In this document: in pieces, positions 25,135-34,234 of the stretch
Layout of the letters: every line of letters begins with the position of its first letter
Numbering within the stretch: the stretch's first letter is position 1
Assembly (NCBI GenBank): GCA_047630275.1
Contig: JBLHVN010000001.1
Span: forward strand, 806,001 to 870,000
Reading direction: 5' to 3'
Length of the DNA: 64,000 nucleotides
Source of the DNA: GCA-2720865 sp047630275
Lineage (GTDB): Bacteria > Bdellovibrionota > Bacteriovoracia > Bacteriovoracales > Bacteriovoracaceae
Made by a program: the position numbers and the translations under genes
Notes under the pieces: generated by a model
What the model saw: only the letters and a program-made list of their open reading frames with translations
What the model was told of the DNA's origin: nothing
Databases searched by the model: none

Positions 25135-25231
25135 GGGCGCGATTATGGCCTAAATATTAGATTAAGCAAATATTTGACTGACAATGTTAAATATTGGGAT
25201 AATTACTTGTAACTATAAAGGTTTTTACTAA

Positions 25232-26500
25232 ATGCTAAAATGCTTTTGGGCTATTATTCTCACTCTCTCTACCGCGCTTCAGCTCAACGCTGCGACGGTT
25301 CGAATAAATTCAGCTTCAGCTCCTGTTGTTAAACTTATTACGGCATCTACTTATACTTTAGTTGTAGATTCCCCAAGTGGAGATGGGACTTCTGAATCCG
25401 CGCCAGCGAAAGTTTATGTCCCAATTCGCAATGATCAAAATGCCGATGCAGACCTTAGAAATACTGAATATAGCACCTATACTCCTAGAACAAACCTACC
25501 TACCGGCGCTACAGTGGGGGCAATTACGGGAACCATCAGAGTTTCCTTAGATACAAGCGGCTTTGTGGCCAATGATTATTTACATGTGGCTATCAAAGAC
25601 TCTAGCTCCTCGGTCTATAAAGTCTTAAAGAATCAAGCTATAGCTGGGGATGAAACGGCAAAGGACTTTGATTTCACAATTGCGAGCATGTGTTCTGCAG
25701 CCGCCGGTGATCTTGATTGTGCCGGTATTATAAACACAGCAAATCCGACTTCAACTCTAGATGGTCTTGTCTACATTTTCATAGGGGCCCAAGAAGGGAT
25801 CGGAAACACCATAGACCCTGCCGTTAAAACTGGAGGGGTCTATTATAATATTTACTTAAGCAATAGAATCTATACCAATACCATTACGATGGGCTCATTA
25901 ACTAAAGGGGACAGTCGGTTAACTGCAGTTTATCAAGGTTTTAACTTTGAAAACTTAAATAGTATTGTCGCTTTTGATTTTGGAGCTAATGGTTGTGAGA
26001 CTATTTACGGCACAGCATCTCTTTTAGGAACAAATTATATCACTGAACAAAAAGCTACTTCAGGAGAAGCGGCTATAAAGAATCTTGTTAATGATACTAG
26101 CTATAAATTTGCTGTTTATTTTGAAGATAAGTTTAAGTTCTCTTCATTGCTTTCAAATTGCATAACCGGAACTCCCCAAAAGATTGAAGCTCTTTTAGAG
26201 AAGAATGCCTGTTTTATGTTAACTGCCGGTTTTGGTGGGGATCATTTTATTATTGATTACTTTAGAGAGTGGCGAGATGAGTTTCTTTTAAGCTTTAGTC
26301 TCGGAAGGATGTTCGTTGAGTCTTATTATGACTGGGGACCAAAACTAGCCCCTTATATCTTAGAGAGCCCCTACTTAGCGAAGATCATCAGAGGCGGGGC
26401 TTATGCGGCTTATTGGACCCTTGAGTTTAAGCTTTGGGGTGTCTTGGTCTTTTTTATCTTAGCCCTGGTTTTCTTAAAGCGCAGAGATCGTCTCAACTAA
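25232..26500 (+). CDS. Secreted protein with C-terminal CFI-box-CTERM-like region and membrane anchor
   Basis: 422 residues with a signal peptide (cleavage near N-A-A). The body to about residue 325 is beta-rich, low in Lys and high in Ser/Thr, and looks like extracellular repeats. At residue 330 begins A-C-F-M-L-T-A-G-F-G-G, then F-R-E-W-R-D-E-F-L-L and Y-Y-D-W-G-P-K-L-A. This matches the C-F-I-A-T-A-A-Y-G layout of CFI-box-CTERM tails. A membrane helix and K-R-R-D-R-L-N end follow, as in sorted surface proteins. The end overlaps the convergent response regulator by 27 bases. Function of the body unknown. Confidence 0.6.
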   Translation: MLKCFWAIILTLSTALQLNAATVRINSASAPVVKLITASTYTLVVDSPSGDGTSESAPAKVYVPIRNDQNADADLRNTEYSTYTPRTNLPTGATVGAITGTIRVSLDTSGFVANDYLHVAIKDSSSSVYKVLKNQAIAGDETAKDFDFTIASMCSAAAGDLDCAGIINTANPTSTLDGLVYIFIGAQEGIGNTIDPAVKTGGVYYNIYLSNRIYTNTITMGSLTKGDSRLTAVYQGFNFENLNSIVAFDFGANGCETIYGTASLLGTNYITEQKATSGEAAIKNLVNDTSYKFAVYFEDKFKFSSLLSNCITGTPQKIEALLEKNACFMLTAGFGGDHFIIDYFREWRDEFLLSFSLGRMFVESYYDWGPKLAPYILESPYLAKIIRGGAYAAYWTLEFKLWGVLVFFILALVFLKRRDRLN

Positions 26501-26824
26501 GATATCAAAATCTAGCGGCTTATAGAAGACCGCATCTGCTCCCATTGACTTTAACTTTTCTTGAGAGAACTCACTTTCTCCCGTTAAAATAATGAACTTC
26601 ACTTTACTGTTAAACTTCTTAGTCTCTTCAAGTAGTTCCTGACCGTTCATTTGAGGCATCTTTGCATCTGATATGATTAAATCAAACTTAGTGTTCTTTA
26701 TCTTTTCAAAGGCGACGGCACCATTTTCGGCAACTTCGACGGTGAGGTTTTCAAGTTCTAACAATTCTTTCATTGAAGTTAGGATATGTGGTTCATCGTC
26801 TACAACTAGTACTTTTTCAATCAT
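26474..26824 (-). CDS. Single-domain response regulator (REC only)
   Basis: 116 residues, only a receiver domain. V-V-D-D-E-P near residue 8 gives the acidic pair, S-D-A-K-M-P near 52 the phospho-accepting Asp, L-T-G-E near 80 the conserved Thr and Y-K-P-L-D the Lys. There is no output domain, so it may relay phosphate or bind a target protein in the manner of CheY. I use ATG 26824; a GTG 12 bases earlier is possible. It follows the histidine kinase directly in the same operon. Confidence 0.88.
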   Translation of the reverse strand: MIEKVLVVDDEPHILTSMKELLELENLTVEVAENGAVAFEKIKNTKFDLIISDAKMPQMNGQELLEETKKFNSKVKFIILTGESEFSQEKLKSMGADAVFYKPLDFDILVETISAL

Positions 26825-26825
26825 C

Positions 26826-28106
26826 TTAATTCTCACTTCTTTTTCTAGGTAAGCTTATTACAAATCTGGTATTGGGAAAATCAGAGTCCACATATAAATG
26901 TCCCTGATGGCTTTTTAGGATTTGGCTTGAAATACTTAATCCAAGGCCAGTTCCCCCTTTATCTACCTTGCCAGTAAAGAAAGGATTAAAGATCTTTTCA
27001 ATGCTTTTGCTCGGAATACCAAGACCACAATCTGTGACCATAATATAACTGAACTCTTGCCCTTCATTCCAATCAATTTCAATCCATGGCTCTTGGAATT
27101 GATCATATATCTCATCGAAGGCATTGTTAATCAAATTGATAAGAACCTGACCTAACTGAGTTTCTTGAGCATATATAAGGATGTCTTCTTTAGACTCATC
27201 AAAGCGGATTTCAATATCATTTAAAGTGAATTTCTCACAACTTAGAGTTAAGACATCATTGATGACTTGCTTAACTGAGAGGAACTTAGAGTCATCATCA
27301 TCAGAAGGGCGGCTTAATTTTCGCATACTAATAATGGTGTTGCTTATCCTATCGATGAGCTCTAATTGAGACCTTGTCTCTCTCTCTATCTTTTCATCTG
27401 TAAGAAGGCCCCTCTCTCTTAGTCTTTTTACAAGATCAATGGAGAGCTTGATTGAGGCGAGGGGATTATTGATTTCATGAGCAATCCCACTTGCCATTTC
27501 TCCAAGGGCCACTAATTTAGATGAGTGAAAGAGAAGGGATTGGTTTTCTTTTAATTCGTCCTCAGCATCTATCCTGGCTTCGATTTCTTTTCTTAAGCTC
27601 TCACTATAGTGAATGATTTCTTCTTCAATTTCTCGCTGAAGGGAGAGGTTAGTCACCGTTGAAAGAGTGCCTATGATTTTCTTATTTGAATCAAAGATGG
27701 GGGAGATTGAAACCTTAAAGATATTATCTTCTAATTGAATCTCTCTTACTGTTGTTAAGTAGGTATCTTTTAACTTTTTAACAAACCCAAGTTTTTGTAG
27801 ATCCGTAGTTGTATAATCTTCTGGCAGGTTCTCTTTCAGAGGACCTTCAAAGATAAGGATCTCATTATTAATATCAGTTTGAATTGTTGAAGTATTCGCT
27901 AAGATCAAAGAATCAGTTAAGAAGTCCTTTTGCTTTGAAAGCTTAGGTAAAACTTCTGAGTTTAAGATCTTAAGCATCTCTCCTGCGCTGACTGAATCAA
28001 TGGTATGACCGGCTTTTCTAATAGCTTCGTCTAAGACACTTTCAGCAAAAAAAGGAGCGACTCTTAAGAGGGTGTTGAGAATATATTTATAGGTCTTAAT
28101 TTTCAC
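26826..28106 (-). CDS. Sensor histidine kinase (HisKA/HATPase), cytoplasmic
   Basis: 426 residues. Residues 1-160 form an N-terminal sensor region with a PAS-like segment (F-K-V-S-I-S-P-I-F-D-S-N-K-K-I-I-G-T). G-I-A-H-E-I-N-N-P-L near residue 210 is the phosphoacceptor H-box. N-L-I-N-N-A-F-D-E (N-box), V-T-D-C-G-L-G-I-P (G1) and G-G-T-G-L-G-L-S-I (G2) form the ATPase. No membrane segment is evident, so it senses inside the cell. It overlaps the upstream V4R gene by 4 bases, and the last gene of the operon is the single-domain regulator. Confidence 0.9.
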   Translation of the reverse strand: MKIKTYKYILNTLLRVAPFFAESVLDEAIRKAGHTIDSVSAGEMLKILNSEVLPKLSKQKDFLTDSLILANTSTIQTDINNEILIFEGPLKENLPEDYTTTDLQKLGFVKKLKDTYLTTVREIQLEDNIFKVSISPIFDSNKKIIGTLSTVTNLSLQREIEEEIIHYSESLRKEIEARIDAEDELKENQSLLFHSSKLVALGEMASGIAHEINNPLASIKLSIDLVKRLRERGLLTDEKIERETRSQLELIDRISNTIISMRKLSRPSDDDDSKFLSVKQVINDVLTLSCEKFTLNDIEIRFDESKEDILIYAQETQLGQVLINLINNAFDEIYDQFQEPWIEIDWNEGQEFSYIMVTDCGLGIPSKSIEKIFNPFFTGKVDKGGTGLGLSISSQILKSHQGHLYVDSDFPNTRFVISLPRKRSEN

Positions 28107-28786
28107 TTTTCAAAGATTTCCTTATTCTGTTTTTTATAGGCCTCAATATGCTCCTCTAATCTATGAGGGGGAGACATAATAAAGCGGCAAACCTTATCGC
28201 CTTTTGATCTGCAAAGGATCTCTCTAGCAATGACCTCTACTTCAAAAGATTGGGTGCACCAGCCGGAACTATAGCCTGCGTTCATATGACAGGTACAAAA
28301 ATTTGCTTCTCTATCTGAATTAAGCCAGCTGTCAGATTCAAAACTATGAGGGTGGTCATAAAGCATATAGAAATCTTCGTCAGGTGATGGGTTACTTGAC
28401 TCTAAGATATCAACAAAGGACCAACCTGTATGAGCAAAATGAACTGGGCCACATGAGAGTTTCTCGATGGGATCAGTTTTATTACTTTTATTATTAAAAC
28501 TAGCGGCATCAGCCTTACCGATAGTATGACCCATATCAAAGAGAACCTTTGAAGAGGCACTTCTTGCTTCATTTGATTTGAGTGAAGGGTACATATTTAT
28601 TAAGAATTCAAGGAAGTGAACAGAAAGAGACTCTGCCCTCACTAGGATATAGCGTTCATTGTTTATATGGATTTGACCAGTACTCGGAGAGAGGTCAAGC
28701 TTATTAAAATATTCAGACACATACTCTTCTGCTTGCTTAAAGAGAGGCTCTATTCTTTTGGGGACCTTTACTGTTTTTAGACTCAT
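28103..28786 (-). CDS. V4R / XylR-N-type ligand-binding protein
   Basis: 227 residues. The C-terminal half holds the V4R domain. C-T-C-H-M-N-A-G-Y-S-S-G-W-C, the F-E-V-E-V-I-A-R-E-I-L-C segment and D-K-V-C-R-F-I-M-S-P-P-H are the usual Cys-rich finish of XylR N-terminal/V4R sensors. The segment F-D-M-G-H-T-I-G-K-A-D-A precedes it. V4R domains bind small hydrophobic molecules, often with zinc. Here it is a separate protein coupled by 4 bases to a histidine kinase, so it probably supplies the signal. First gene of a three-gene operon. Confidence 0.8.
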   Translation of the reverse strand: MSLKTVKVPKRIEPLFKQAEEYVSEYFNKLDLSPSTGQIHINNERYILVRAESLSVHFLEFLINMYPSLKSNEARSASSKVLFDMGHTIGKADAASFNNKSNKTDPIEKLSCGPVHFAHTGWSFVDILESSNPSPDEDFYMLYDHPHSFESDSWLNSDREANFCTCHMNAGYSSGWCTQSFEVEVIAREILCRSKGDKVCRFIMSPPHRLEEHIEAYKKQNKEIFEK

Positions 28787-28890
28787 TTATTTCTCGTTGC
28801 TAACGGGGGAGTCGTTATTGTAAATTAAATTTGTTTCTTAGGAAACCAATCTGGATATTATTGTGGCAAAGATGGGCTTAGTTGGGAAGA

Positions 28891-28916
28891 AATCCCTCTC
28901 TAGAAAGAGAGGGATT
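28891..28916 (-). terminator. Hairpin terminator for the bolA-grx operon
   Basis: AATCCCTCTCT (28891-28901) pairs with AGAGAGGGATT (28906-28916), an 11-bp perfect stem with a four-base loop, 8 bases past the glutaredoxin stop. The T-run on the minus strand is weak (TCTTCCC), so termination may be partial. Confidence 0.65.
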
Positions 28917-28923
28917 GTTGATT

Positions 28924-29322
28924 TTATGCTTTAAGGCCTAGTTCTTCTTTTAGTTCACCTGACTCATAAAGTTCAGTGATGACATCATTCCCACCAATAA
29001 GCTCACCTTTAACGTAGAGCTGAGGAAATGTCGGCCAATTCTTGTAGTCTTTAACACCTTGTCTAATATCCATGTCTGAAAGGATATCAAAGGTCTTATA
29101 ATTAACACCTGTCGCGTTTAGCATTCCAATAACATTGGCTGAGAAGCCACATTGGGGAGCATCTGGGTTTCCTTTCATAAAAAGAAAGATATCACTTGAA
29201 CCGATTAAGTTATCAATCTTTTCATTTATATTGGCCCCTGCAGGAACATTTACAACAGCTTCTCCGCCGTCTTTTGGAACCTGGTCACTACCTAAAATAT
29301 TAAATGGATTATTATCACTCAT
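28924..29322 (-). CDS. grxD: Monothiol glutaredoxin, Grx4 type
   Basis: 132 residues from ATG 29322 (AGGAG seven bases upstream). C-G-F-S in P-Q-C-G-F-S-A-N-V is the monothiol active site that ligates a [2Fe-2S] cluster. W-P-T-F-P-Q-L-Y-V-K-G-E-L-I-G-G follows. About 25 extra residues before the glutaredoxin fold are uncommon but not rare. Grx4 carries and transfers [2Fe-2S] clusters and pairs with BolA, whose gene is immediately upstream. Confidence 0.93.
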   Translation of the reverse strand: MSDNNPFNILGSDQVPKDGGEAVVNVPAGANINEKIDNLIGSSDIFLFMKGNPDAPQCGFSANVIGMLNATGVNYKTFDILSDMDIRQGVKDYKNWPTFPQLYVKGELIGGNDVITELYESGELKEELGLKA

Positions 29323-29342
29323 AGTTATCTCCTCTTGCGAAA

Positions 29343-29597
29343 TCACTCAACCAAGCCAGCTGTTTTAGCCTTTTCATAAGTAAGTGTTTTCAATTGAACT
29401 GCATGTATTTCTTCTTTTAAACTTTCTTTTAAGATATCCATTATCATCTGATGCTGTTGCAATAACCTCTTACCAATAAAGGCATCACTGATAATAAGAA
29501 TGCCGAGGTGATCTTGAGTCCCTGTAAGGTCTGATACTCTAACCTCTGCATCGGTTAAGCTTGTTTTGATAAGGTCTTCTACTTTTTTAAATTCCAT
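29343..29597 (-). CDS. bolA: BolA family protein
   Basis: 84 residues, the full size of the family. The fold is recognised by G-T-Q-D-H-L-G-I-L-I-I-S-D-A-F followed by the helix G-K-R-L-L-Q-Q-H-Q-M-I and H-A-V-Q-L-K-T-L-T. His residues serve as [2Fe-2S] ligands with glutaredoxin. It stands between a membrane protein and grxD with almost no spacing. The BolA-Grx4 pairing supports cluster trafficking as its role. Confidence 0.9.
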   Translation of the reverse strand: MEFKKVEDLIKTSLTDAEVRVSDLTGTQDHLGILIISDAFIGKRLLQQHQMIMDILKESLKEEIHAVQLKTLTYEKAKTAGLVE

Positions 29598-29600
29598 ATT

Positions 29601-29981
29601 TTATACCGCGAAAAAACTTGTGATAAAGGTTAACACTCTTAGGCTAACTGTACACCAACCAAGAAGCTTATGCTTTGCTCTGATACTGGTATCACCGGAA
29701 AGTAACTTTCTTCCCGTAAATATCATGGCAAAATAAAAAAGAACCGTTAATACTGCGATGCTTATATGAATATTAAGCATCATCTTATTTTCAATAGGCT
29801 TAACGGCCTTGGCAATTGCGCTACGACCTAATTCAATCTGAAGGATCAAGAGCAGGTCCCAAACAATTGCCGAGCCCATAATTTTCACGTGCTTAGATCG
29901 TTGCTTCCTAAAGTAGATCCCTACAAATATCAGAGATAAGATGAGGAAGGACTGAATTTGAAAAATGATTGCTGTCGTCAT
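29601..29981 (-). CDS. Small four-helix membrane protein (DUF420-like)
   Basis: 126 residues with four hydrophobic segments. H-V-K near residue 31, N-I-H-I-S near 70 and A-K-H-K-L-L-G-W near 103 put conserved-looking His at helix ends, in the style of DUF420 proteins found beside cytochrome oxidase genes. Haem binding is possible but not shown. First gene of the transcript that continues into bolA and grxD, with 3 bases between it and bolA. Confidence 0.55.
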   Translation of the reverse strand: MTTAIIFQIQSFLILSLIFVGIYFRKQRSKHVKIMGSAIVWDLLLILQIELGRSAIAKAVKPIENKMMLNIHISIAVLTVLFYFAMIFTGRKLLSGDTSIRAKHKLLGWCTVSLRVLTFITSFFAV

Positions 29982-30081
29982 TAAAGTTCTTTGGTTTTTC
30001 GTTTTTTATAATAGAAGATAGGGCAGAGGAAAAGCAAAATCCTCGGACTTAAACCCAATTCATTCTTAGGGAAATTGCGCG

Positions 30082-32991
30082 ATGCATACTAATCATCTTG
30101 GTCGTTGGACCGTTATCGATATTGAAACCACCGGAATCAATCCCGCAAACGATAGTATTATTGATATTGGCTTCCTTGAGTTCGACGGAACTGCCCTTGT
30201 GAGAAAGTACGATTCACTGGTTCGCCATGAAGGACATCTTTCGTACTTTATTCAAAAACTAACTTCAATCAAACCAACTCAACTTAAAAAGGCCCCGCGC
30301 TGGGAAGACGTGGAACTCGAAGTGCAAGAGCTCTATGGTTCAAAGCTTATTGCCCATAACTCCGATTTTGAAAAAAGCTTCTTAGAAGCTAGCTTTGACG
30401 AAATTGAGCATAGTGCTGACGAAGGTGAACAAAGAGAAGAATACCTTGATTCAATGTTGTACTTGGCTCTTTTATTTCCAGAGCGTTCTAACCTTAAGCT
30501 AGAAGGTTTTATCACTGATTTTGGACTTGCTGATAAAGAAGAGCATAGGGGCTTTCAAGATAGCCTGGACTTACTTAAGGTTCTTCTTCTAGGAACATAC
30601 TTAATTAAGTCAGATTCAAATAAAGCGATCTTGTATTCAAACCTCTTTAAAAAATATGCTCAAGAAGACTGGTGGTACGCAAAGTTTTATATGTCTGACA
30701 GAGAAGAGCTTTTCGAGATTGCTGAAAGCATTGATTTTGATTTAGTTCAAGCAAGAGAGGACTACCTCGAAAAACAAATCAAGGAAATTGCAGCAAAGAC
30801 AGAAGATAATTATGTTGCCCCACCATTGACCTTTAGTGGTGAAAATATAAAAGAAATCTTAAGAGATGAGATGGAAGTTAGTAAGAAGCTCCCTTTTTAT
30901 CGTTATAGAAAATCTCAAGAAGACTTGGCCTTAAAAACCGGTCAAAGCTTTAAGAATAAGATCCATTCATTGGTTCAGGCGCCTACAGGAACAGGAAAAA
31001 CGTTAGGCTACCTTCTTCCTTCGGCCCTTTTTAGTTTACAAGAAAAACAACAAGTGCTCGTCGCTACAGGAACAAAGACCCTTCAGCATCAGGCCCTGAG
31101 TAAAGATGTTCCTCAGATAAGATCACTTCTTAATTTAAACGAAGAAGAGCTTAAGGTGAAGAGGCTTATTGGTTCTGGCAATCACCTTTGTGAACTTCTC
31201 TTTAGAGAAGGAATCAAAGAGGATCTTCTTTTTGATGCAAGAGACTTTGAAGTTAAATTTACCGATATGTATTTTGAAGCTCTCTTTTATTATAACTCCT
31301 ATGTTCCTTACGAAGAAAAGGTCGTTAGAGATAATCTTCCTTATGCTCTTAAAAGACGATTTAAGAACTTTGCTAAGAAAGAGCAAGAGATTGCTGTTGA
31401 TTTTAGGTCTTGCACGGGAAAGAAATGTCCTTTTCGTCAAGATTGCTCATACTTAACAGGTCTTCGTGAAGCTAAAGATGCCAATATTATTTTAGGCAAT
31501 CATAGCCTAATGTTTTCATGGCCGAGAGGGTTTCCTAGACCACCATACGTTGTTGTAGACGAGGCCCATAAGATTGAAGAAGAAACCACTAGTAGTTTCT
31601 CTCTTGAGGTTTCTCAGCCTGAAATTGAGAACTTTGTAAAGAGTCTTCAAAACCTGCAAGGGGTTGGATCGCTCTTTTTCCTTCTCGCTCAGTTTGAAGA
31701 GCACGAAGGGGCAAGCACTGATAAAATTAATATGATTCGAGAAAAAACTCTTTCGACTCATCAAATGTTAGAGGATCACTTAAAGCCACTTCCGGATTTA
31801 GTGGAGCTTTATTTTAAGAAAAGACCTAGGTATACCTCTCACTTTTGGAATGAAGTCCCAATGGTAGGGCGGGCCCAAAATGAAGAGGCGGCTGGAGTTG
31901 GGATCTTTAATCACTTTGATAGTATCCGCCATATCTTAAATATTTATATTCAAGACTTAATGCCCTTTTCAAATCTTTGGGAAGTTAACTCTCTTGAAGA
32001 TGATAATCAGATCATTGCTCTTACTCGCTTTGAAACCTTTTGGGGACAGTTAGAGGATTTTGTTACTGCTCTGACAACTATTCTCGATAAGAAAGAAGGC
32101 TTTAGTCATTCCTTAAAGTTTCATGAATCTCAAGGCTATCAGGCCCTCGCCGCACCCATTGATGTGGGAAGAGTTCTTCACGATAAGCTCCTTGAAACTA
32201 GTGCGAGCGTCGTTTATACCAGTGCTACTCTTGGTAATGGTCACGGAGATAGGGGAACCAGAGGGATTGAATGGTCGACAGGTTATAGTTACCTAGAAGC
32301 TGAAAAAAGGTTTAAATCGGGATTCTTTCTCCCAGCTACATATGATTATGCTAATAAAACCAAGGTCTATCTTTGCGATGACACCCTTCCTTTTTACGAT
32401 AATCATTTTGTCGAAGATACTTTGAGTTCTATTATTAAATTGATCCGCAATATAGGGGGAAGAAGCCTACTTCTTTTCTCTGCCAGAAAACGTTTTGAAA
32501 CAGCTCGGGAAATCTTACTTAAAGAATTTGAAGGGGAGATTCCTTTGTTTATTCAAGGAATGGGAAGCAATATCATCGATGAGTTTAAAAACTCTGGAGT
32601 AGGTATCTTACTAGGGATGGAGAGTTTTGGGGAAGGGATTGATGTTCCTGGCGAAGCCCTTCAGTTTGTTTTTATCGATAAGATTCCAGACTTACGAATG
32701 GATAAGGTTATCAATGATAGACGAAACTTTTATGAAGCGAACCTTGGAAATGAGTTTACTGATTATTACTTGGCCCACCGAACTAGAAGCCTTCATCAAA
32801 AGTTAGGGCGCCTGCTACGTACTGAAAGTGATATAGGCGGAGTTATCATTGTTGATTCTAGGATCAAGAACTGGAAAGGCAATACGATGGAGAAGTTAGT
32901 GAAGCTAATGGAGCCTTATCAAATCCAGAGGTCGGGGATTGAAGAGGCTTGTGCGGGAGTGCACAAGTTTATTGATGAGTTCTCTTCCTAA
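30082..32991 (+). CDS. dinG: DinG-type Fe-S helicase fused to a DnaQ-like exonuclease
   Basis: 969 residues. Residues 1-175 are a 3'-5' exonuclease domain: V-I-D-I-E-T-T-G (Exo I) and L-I-A-H-N-S-D-F-E (Exo II). The XPD-like helicase follows: Walker A Q-A-P-T-G-T-G-K-T near 299, an Fe-S domain with Cys near 369, 444, 449 and 455, the D-E-A-H box near 492 and an R-x-G-R-x-x-R-type end (L-G-R-L-L-R). DinG proteins unwind DNA:RNA hybrids and structured DNA 5' to 3'. The exonuclease fusion is known in Firmicutes DinG. The stop overlaps a convergent gene by 4 bases. Confidence 0.9.
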   Translation: MHTNHLGRWTVIDIETTGINPANDSIIDIGFLEFDGTALVRKYDSLVRHEGHLSYFIQKLTSIKPTQLKKAPRWEDVELEVQELYGSKLIAHNSDFEKSFLEASFDEIEHSADEGEQREEYLDSMLYLALLFPERSNLKLEGFITDFGLADKEEHRGFQDSLDLLKVLLLGTYLIKSDSNKAILYSNLFKKYAQEDWWYAKFYMSDREELFEIAESIDFDLVQAREDYLEKQIKEIAAKTEDNYVAPPLTFSGENIKEILRDEMEVSKKLPFYRYRKSQEDLALKTGQSFKNKIHSLVQAPTGTGKTLGYLLPSALFSLQEKQQVLVATGTKTLQHQALSKDVPQIRSLLNLNEEELKVKRLIGSGNHLCELLFREGIKEDLLFDARDFEVKFTDMYFEALFYYNSYVPYEEKVVRDNLPYALKRRFKNFAKKEQEIAVDFRSCTGKKCPFRQDCSYLTGLREAKDANIILGNHSLMFSWPRGFPRPPYVVVDEAHKIEEETTSSFSLEVSQPEIENFVKSLQNLQGVGSLFFLLAQFEEHEGASTDKINMIREKTLSTHQMLEDHLKPLPDLVELYFKKRPRYTSHFWNEVPMVGRAQNEEAAGVGIFNHFDSIRHILNIYIQDLMPFSNLWEVNSLEDDNQIIALTRFETFWGQLEDFVTALTTILDKKEGFSHSLKFHESQGYQALAAPIDVGRVLHDKLLETSASVVYTSATLGNGHGDRGTRGIEWSTGYSYLEAEKRFKSGFFLPATYDYANKTKVYLCDDTLPFYDNHFVEDTLSSIIKLIRNIGGRSLLLFSARKRFETAREILLKEFEGEIPLFIQGMGSNIIDEFKNSGVGILLGMESFGEGIDVPGEALQFVFIDKIPDLRMDKVINDRRNFYEANLGNEFTDYYLAHRTRSLHQKLGRLLRTESDIGGVIIVDSRIKNWKGNTMEKLVKLMEPYQIQRSGIEEACAGVHKFIDEFSS

Positions 32992-33737
32992 TCTGGCTCT
33001 AGGTCATTGAAGTACTTCATCTGTATCTTAATTCCATCAGCTGTTTGTAATTGATAGGGAATAGCGGAATACTTACTTAGTGAAATCTTTATTACAGGTG
33101 GGTTGATCACCTTTTTCTTAAGGTTTGTAAGATCCTCTTGTTCTTCTTCAAAAAGATTGTACTTGGTGGCCTGAACGGAATTTCCTGAAATCGTAATATT
33201 CTCTGAAGTTAGGCTCATCCGCTGCAGGGTTAGGACTTGCATCTGAGGTGTATCTATATAGTTCCAATTATTAAAACTCTTTAAAGTTAAGTAAATATTC
33301 TTTGCTGTAGGATCTTCTTTCTTTGATTTAATAAATGTACAGCTAGTGCAGGTTAATGGAGTCGATATATGAAACTTAGGGGTAACTATCAATTCTTCTT
33401 GTTTCTTAAAGGTTTTAGACTCGTACTCATATAAACAGCAGTTACGTTTCTTATCAAAAGCGTAAAGTTCTTTGACATGATCCTTTCCTAGGATTTTCTC
33501 GACACTAACGAACATAGGAATAAAATCCTTGTTCATAACATAGTCCATATTGATTCTAAGAATCTCCCCGGTACTTACTCTGGCCATTTGTTGACCGACA
33601 AAATGAATCCCCATATCGTTAGGATCTCGATAAACGTCGAAGTTTTCCTCGGCGTAGATATTATCATTCTTGAAATATTCATAGGCGCCGCGATAGATCT
33701 TAACTCCACGAGGCTTTCCAAAAAGGGAGCTGGTCAT
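32988..33737 (-). CDS. Hypothetical cytoplasmic protein
   Basis: 249 residues, no signal peptide. The sequence alternates short strands and contains one C-T-S-C pair near residue 130 and a C-C pair near 100. N-terminal S-S-L-F-G-K-P-R-G-V-K-I and a beta-rich C-terminal half are the only visible features. No family recognised. It converges on dinG with a 4-base overlap. Confidence 0.55.
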   Translation of the reverse strand: MTSSLFGKPRGVKIYRGAYEYFKNDNIYAEENFDVYRDPNDMGIHFVGQQMARVSTGEILRINMDYVMNKDFIPMFVSVEKILGKDHVKELYAFDKKRNCCLYEYESKTFKKQEELIVTPKFHISTPLTCTSCTFIKSKKEDPTAKNIYLTLKSFNNWNYIDTPQMQVLTLQRMSLTSENITISGNSVQATKYNLFEEEQEDLTNLKKKVINPPVIKISLSKYSAIPYQLQTADGIKIQMKYFNDLEPD

Positions 33738-33872
33738 CTCTCTATTTTAGCCTAGTTAGAGCTTTAATCAAGGAAGGGAAGCTTTAAATAGAGTAAATCC
33801 ATCAGAAATTTTAAAAGGACATATCAGTGAGGATGAGGCATAAATGAAGCATTAAACATTTTAGGAGAATCT

Positions 33873-34226
33873 ATGAGCTACGAATTTTATAAAATTGTTC
33901 ACTATATCACTCTATTTATTTTTGTTTCAGGGCTTTCAATCAGCTTTTTAGCTGAAAACCCACCAAAGCTAGCAAAAATCTTAACGGGAATCAGCTCAAT
34001 CATTATTCTTGTAGCAGGTATGGGGCTTATAGCAAAAGGTCTTAATATCGGGCATGGAGAAGGTTGGCCAGGTTGGTTACATGCCAAGATTACTATTTGG
34101 GCCATCGTCGCTATAGGTGGACCGATCGCTTCAAAAAGGCTTACTTCGCACCGCGGTCTCGCTTTAAGCGTTCTTTTAGTTCTTATGTTTGTGGCTATTG
34201 CAATGGCCGTTACAAAACCTTTCTAA
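33873..34226 (+). CDS. Small four-helix integral membrane protein
   Basis: 117 residues with four membrane segments. F-Y-K-I-V-H-Y at the start and G-H-G-E-G-W-P-G-W-L-H-A-K in the central loop hold His residues that might bind haem or metal. The layout is reminiscent of SirB-like or DUF420-like small membrane proteins. It precedes the MATE gene by 8 bases, probably in one transcript. AGGAG lies before its ATG. Confidence 0.6.
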   Translation: MSYEFYKIVHYITLFIFVSGLSISFLAENPPKLAKILTGISSIIILVAGMGLIAKGLNIGHGEGWPGWLHAKITIWAIVAIGGPIASKRLTSHRGLALSVLLVLMFVAIAMAVTKPF

Positions 34227-34234
34227 GGTAGTAT

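Noticed and set aside
31135..31456. Open frames on both strands within the DinG-type gene
   Set aside because: Shadows of the helicase Fe-S region, whose motifs are intact in the main frame.
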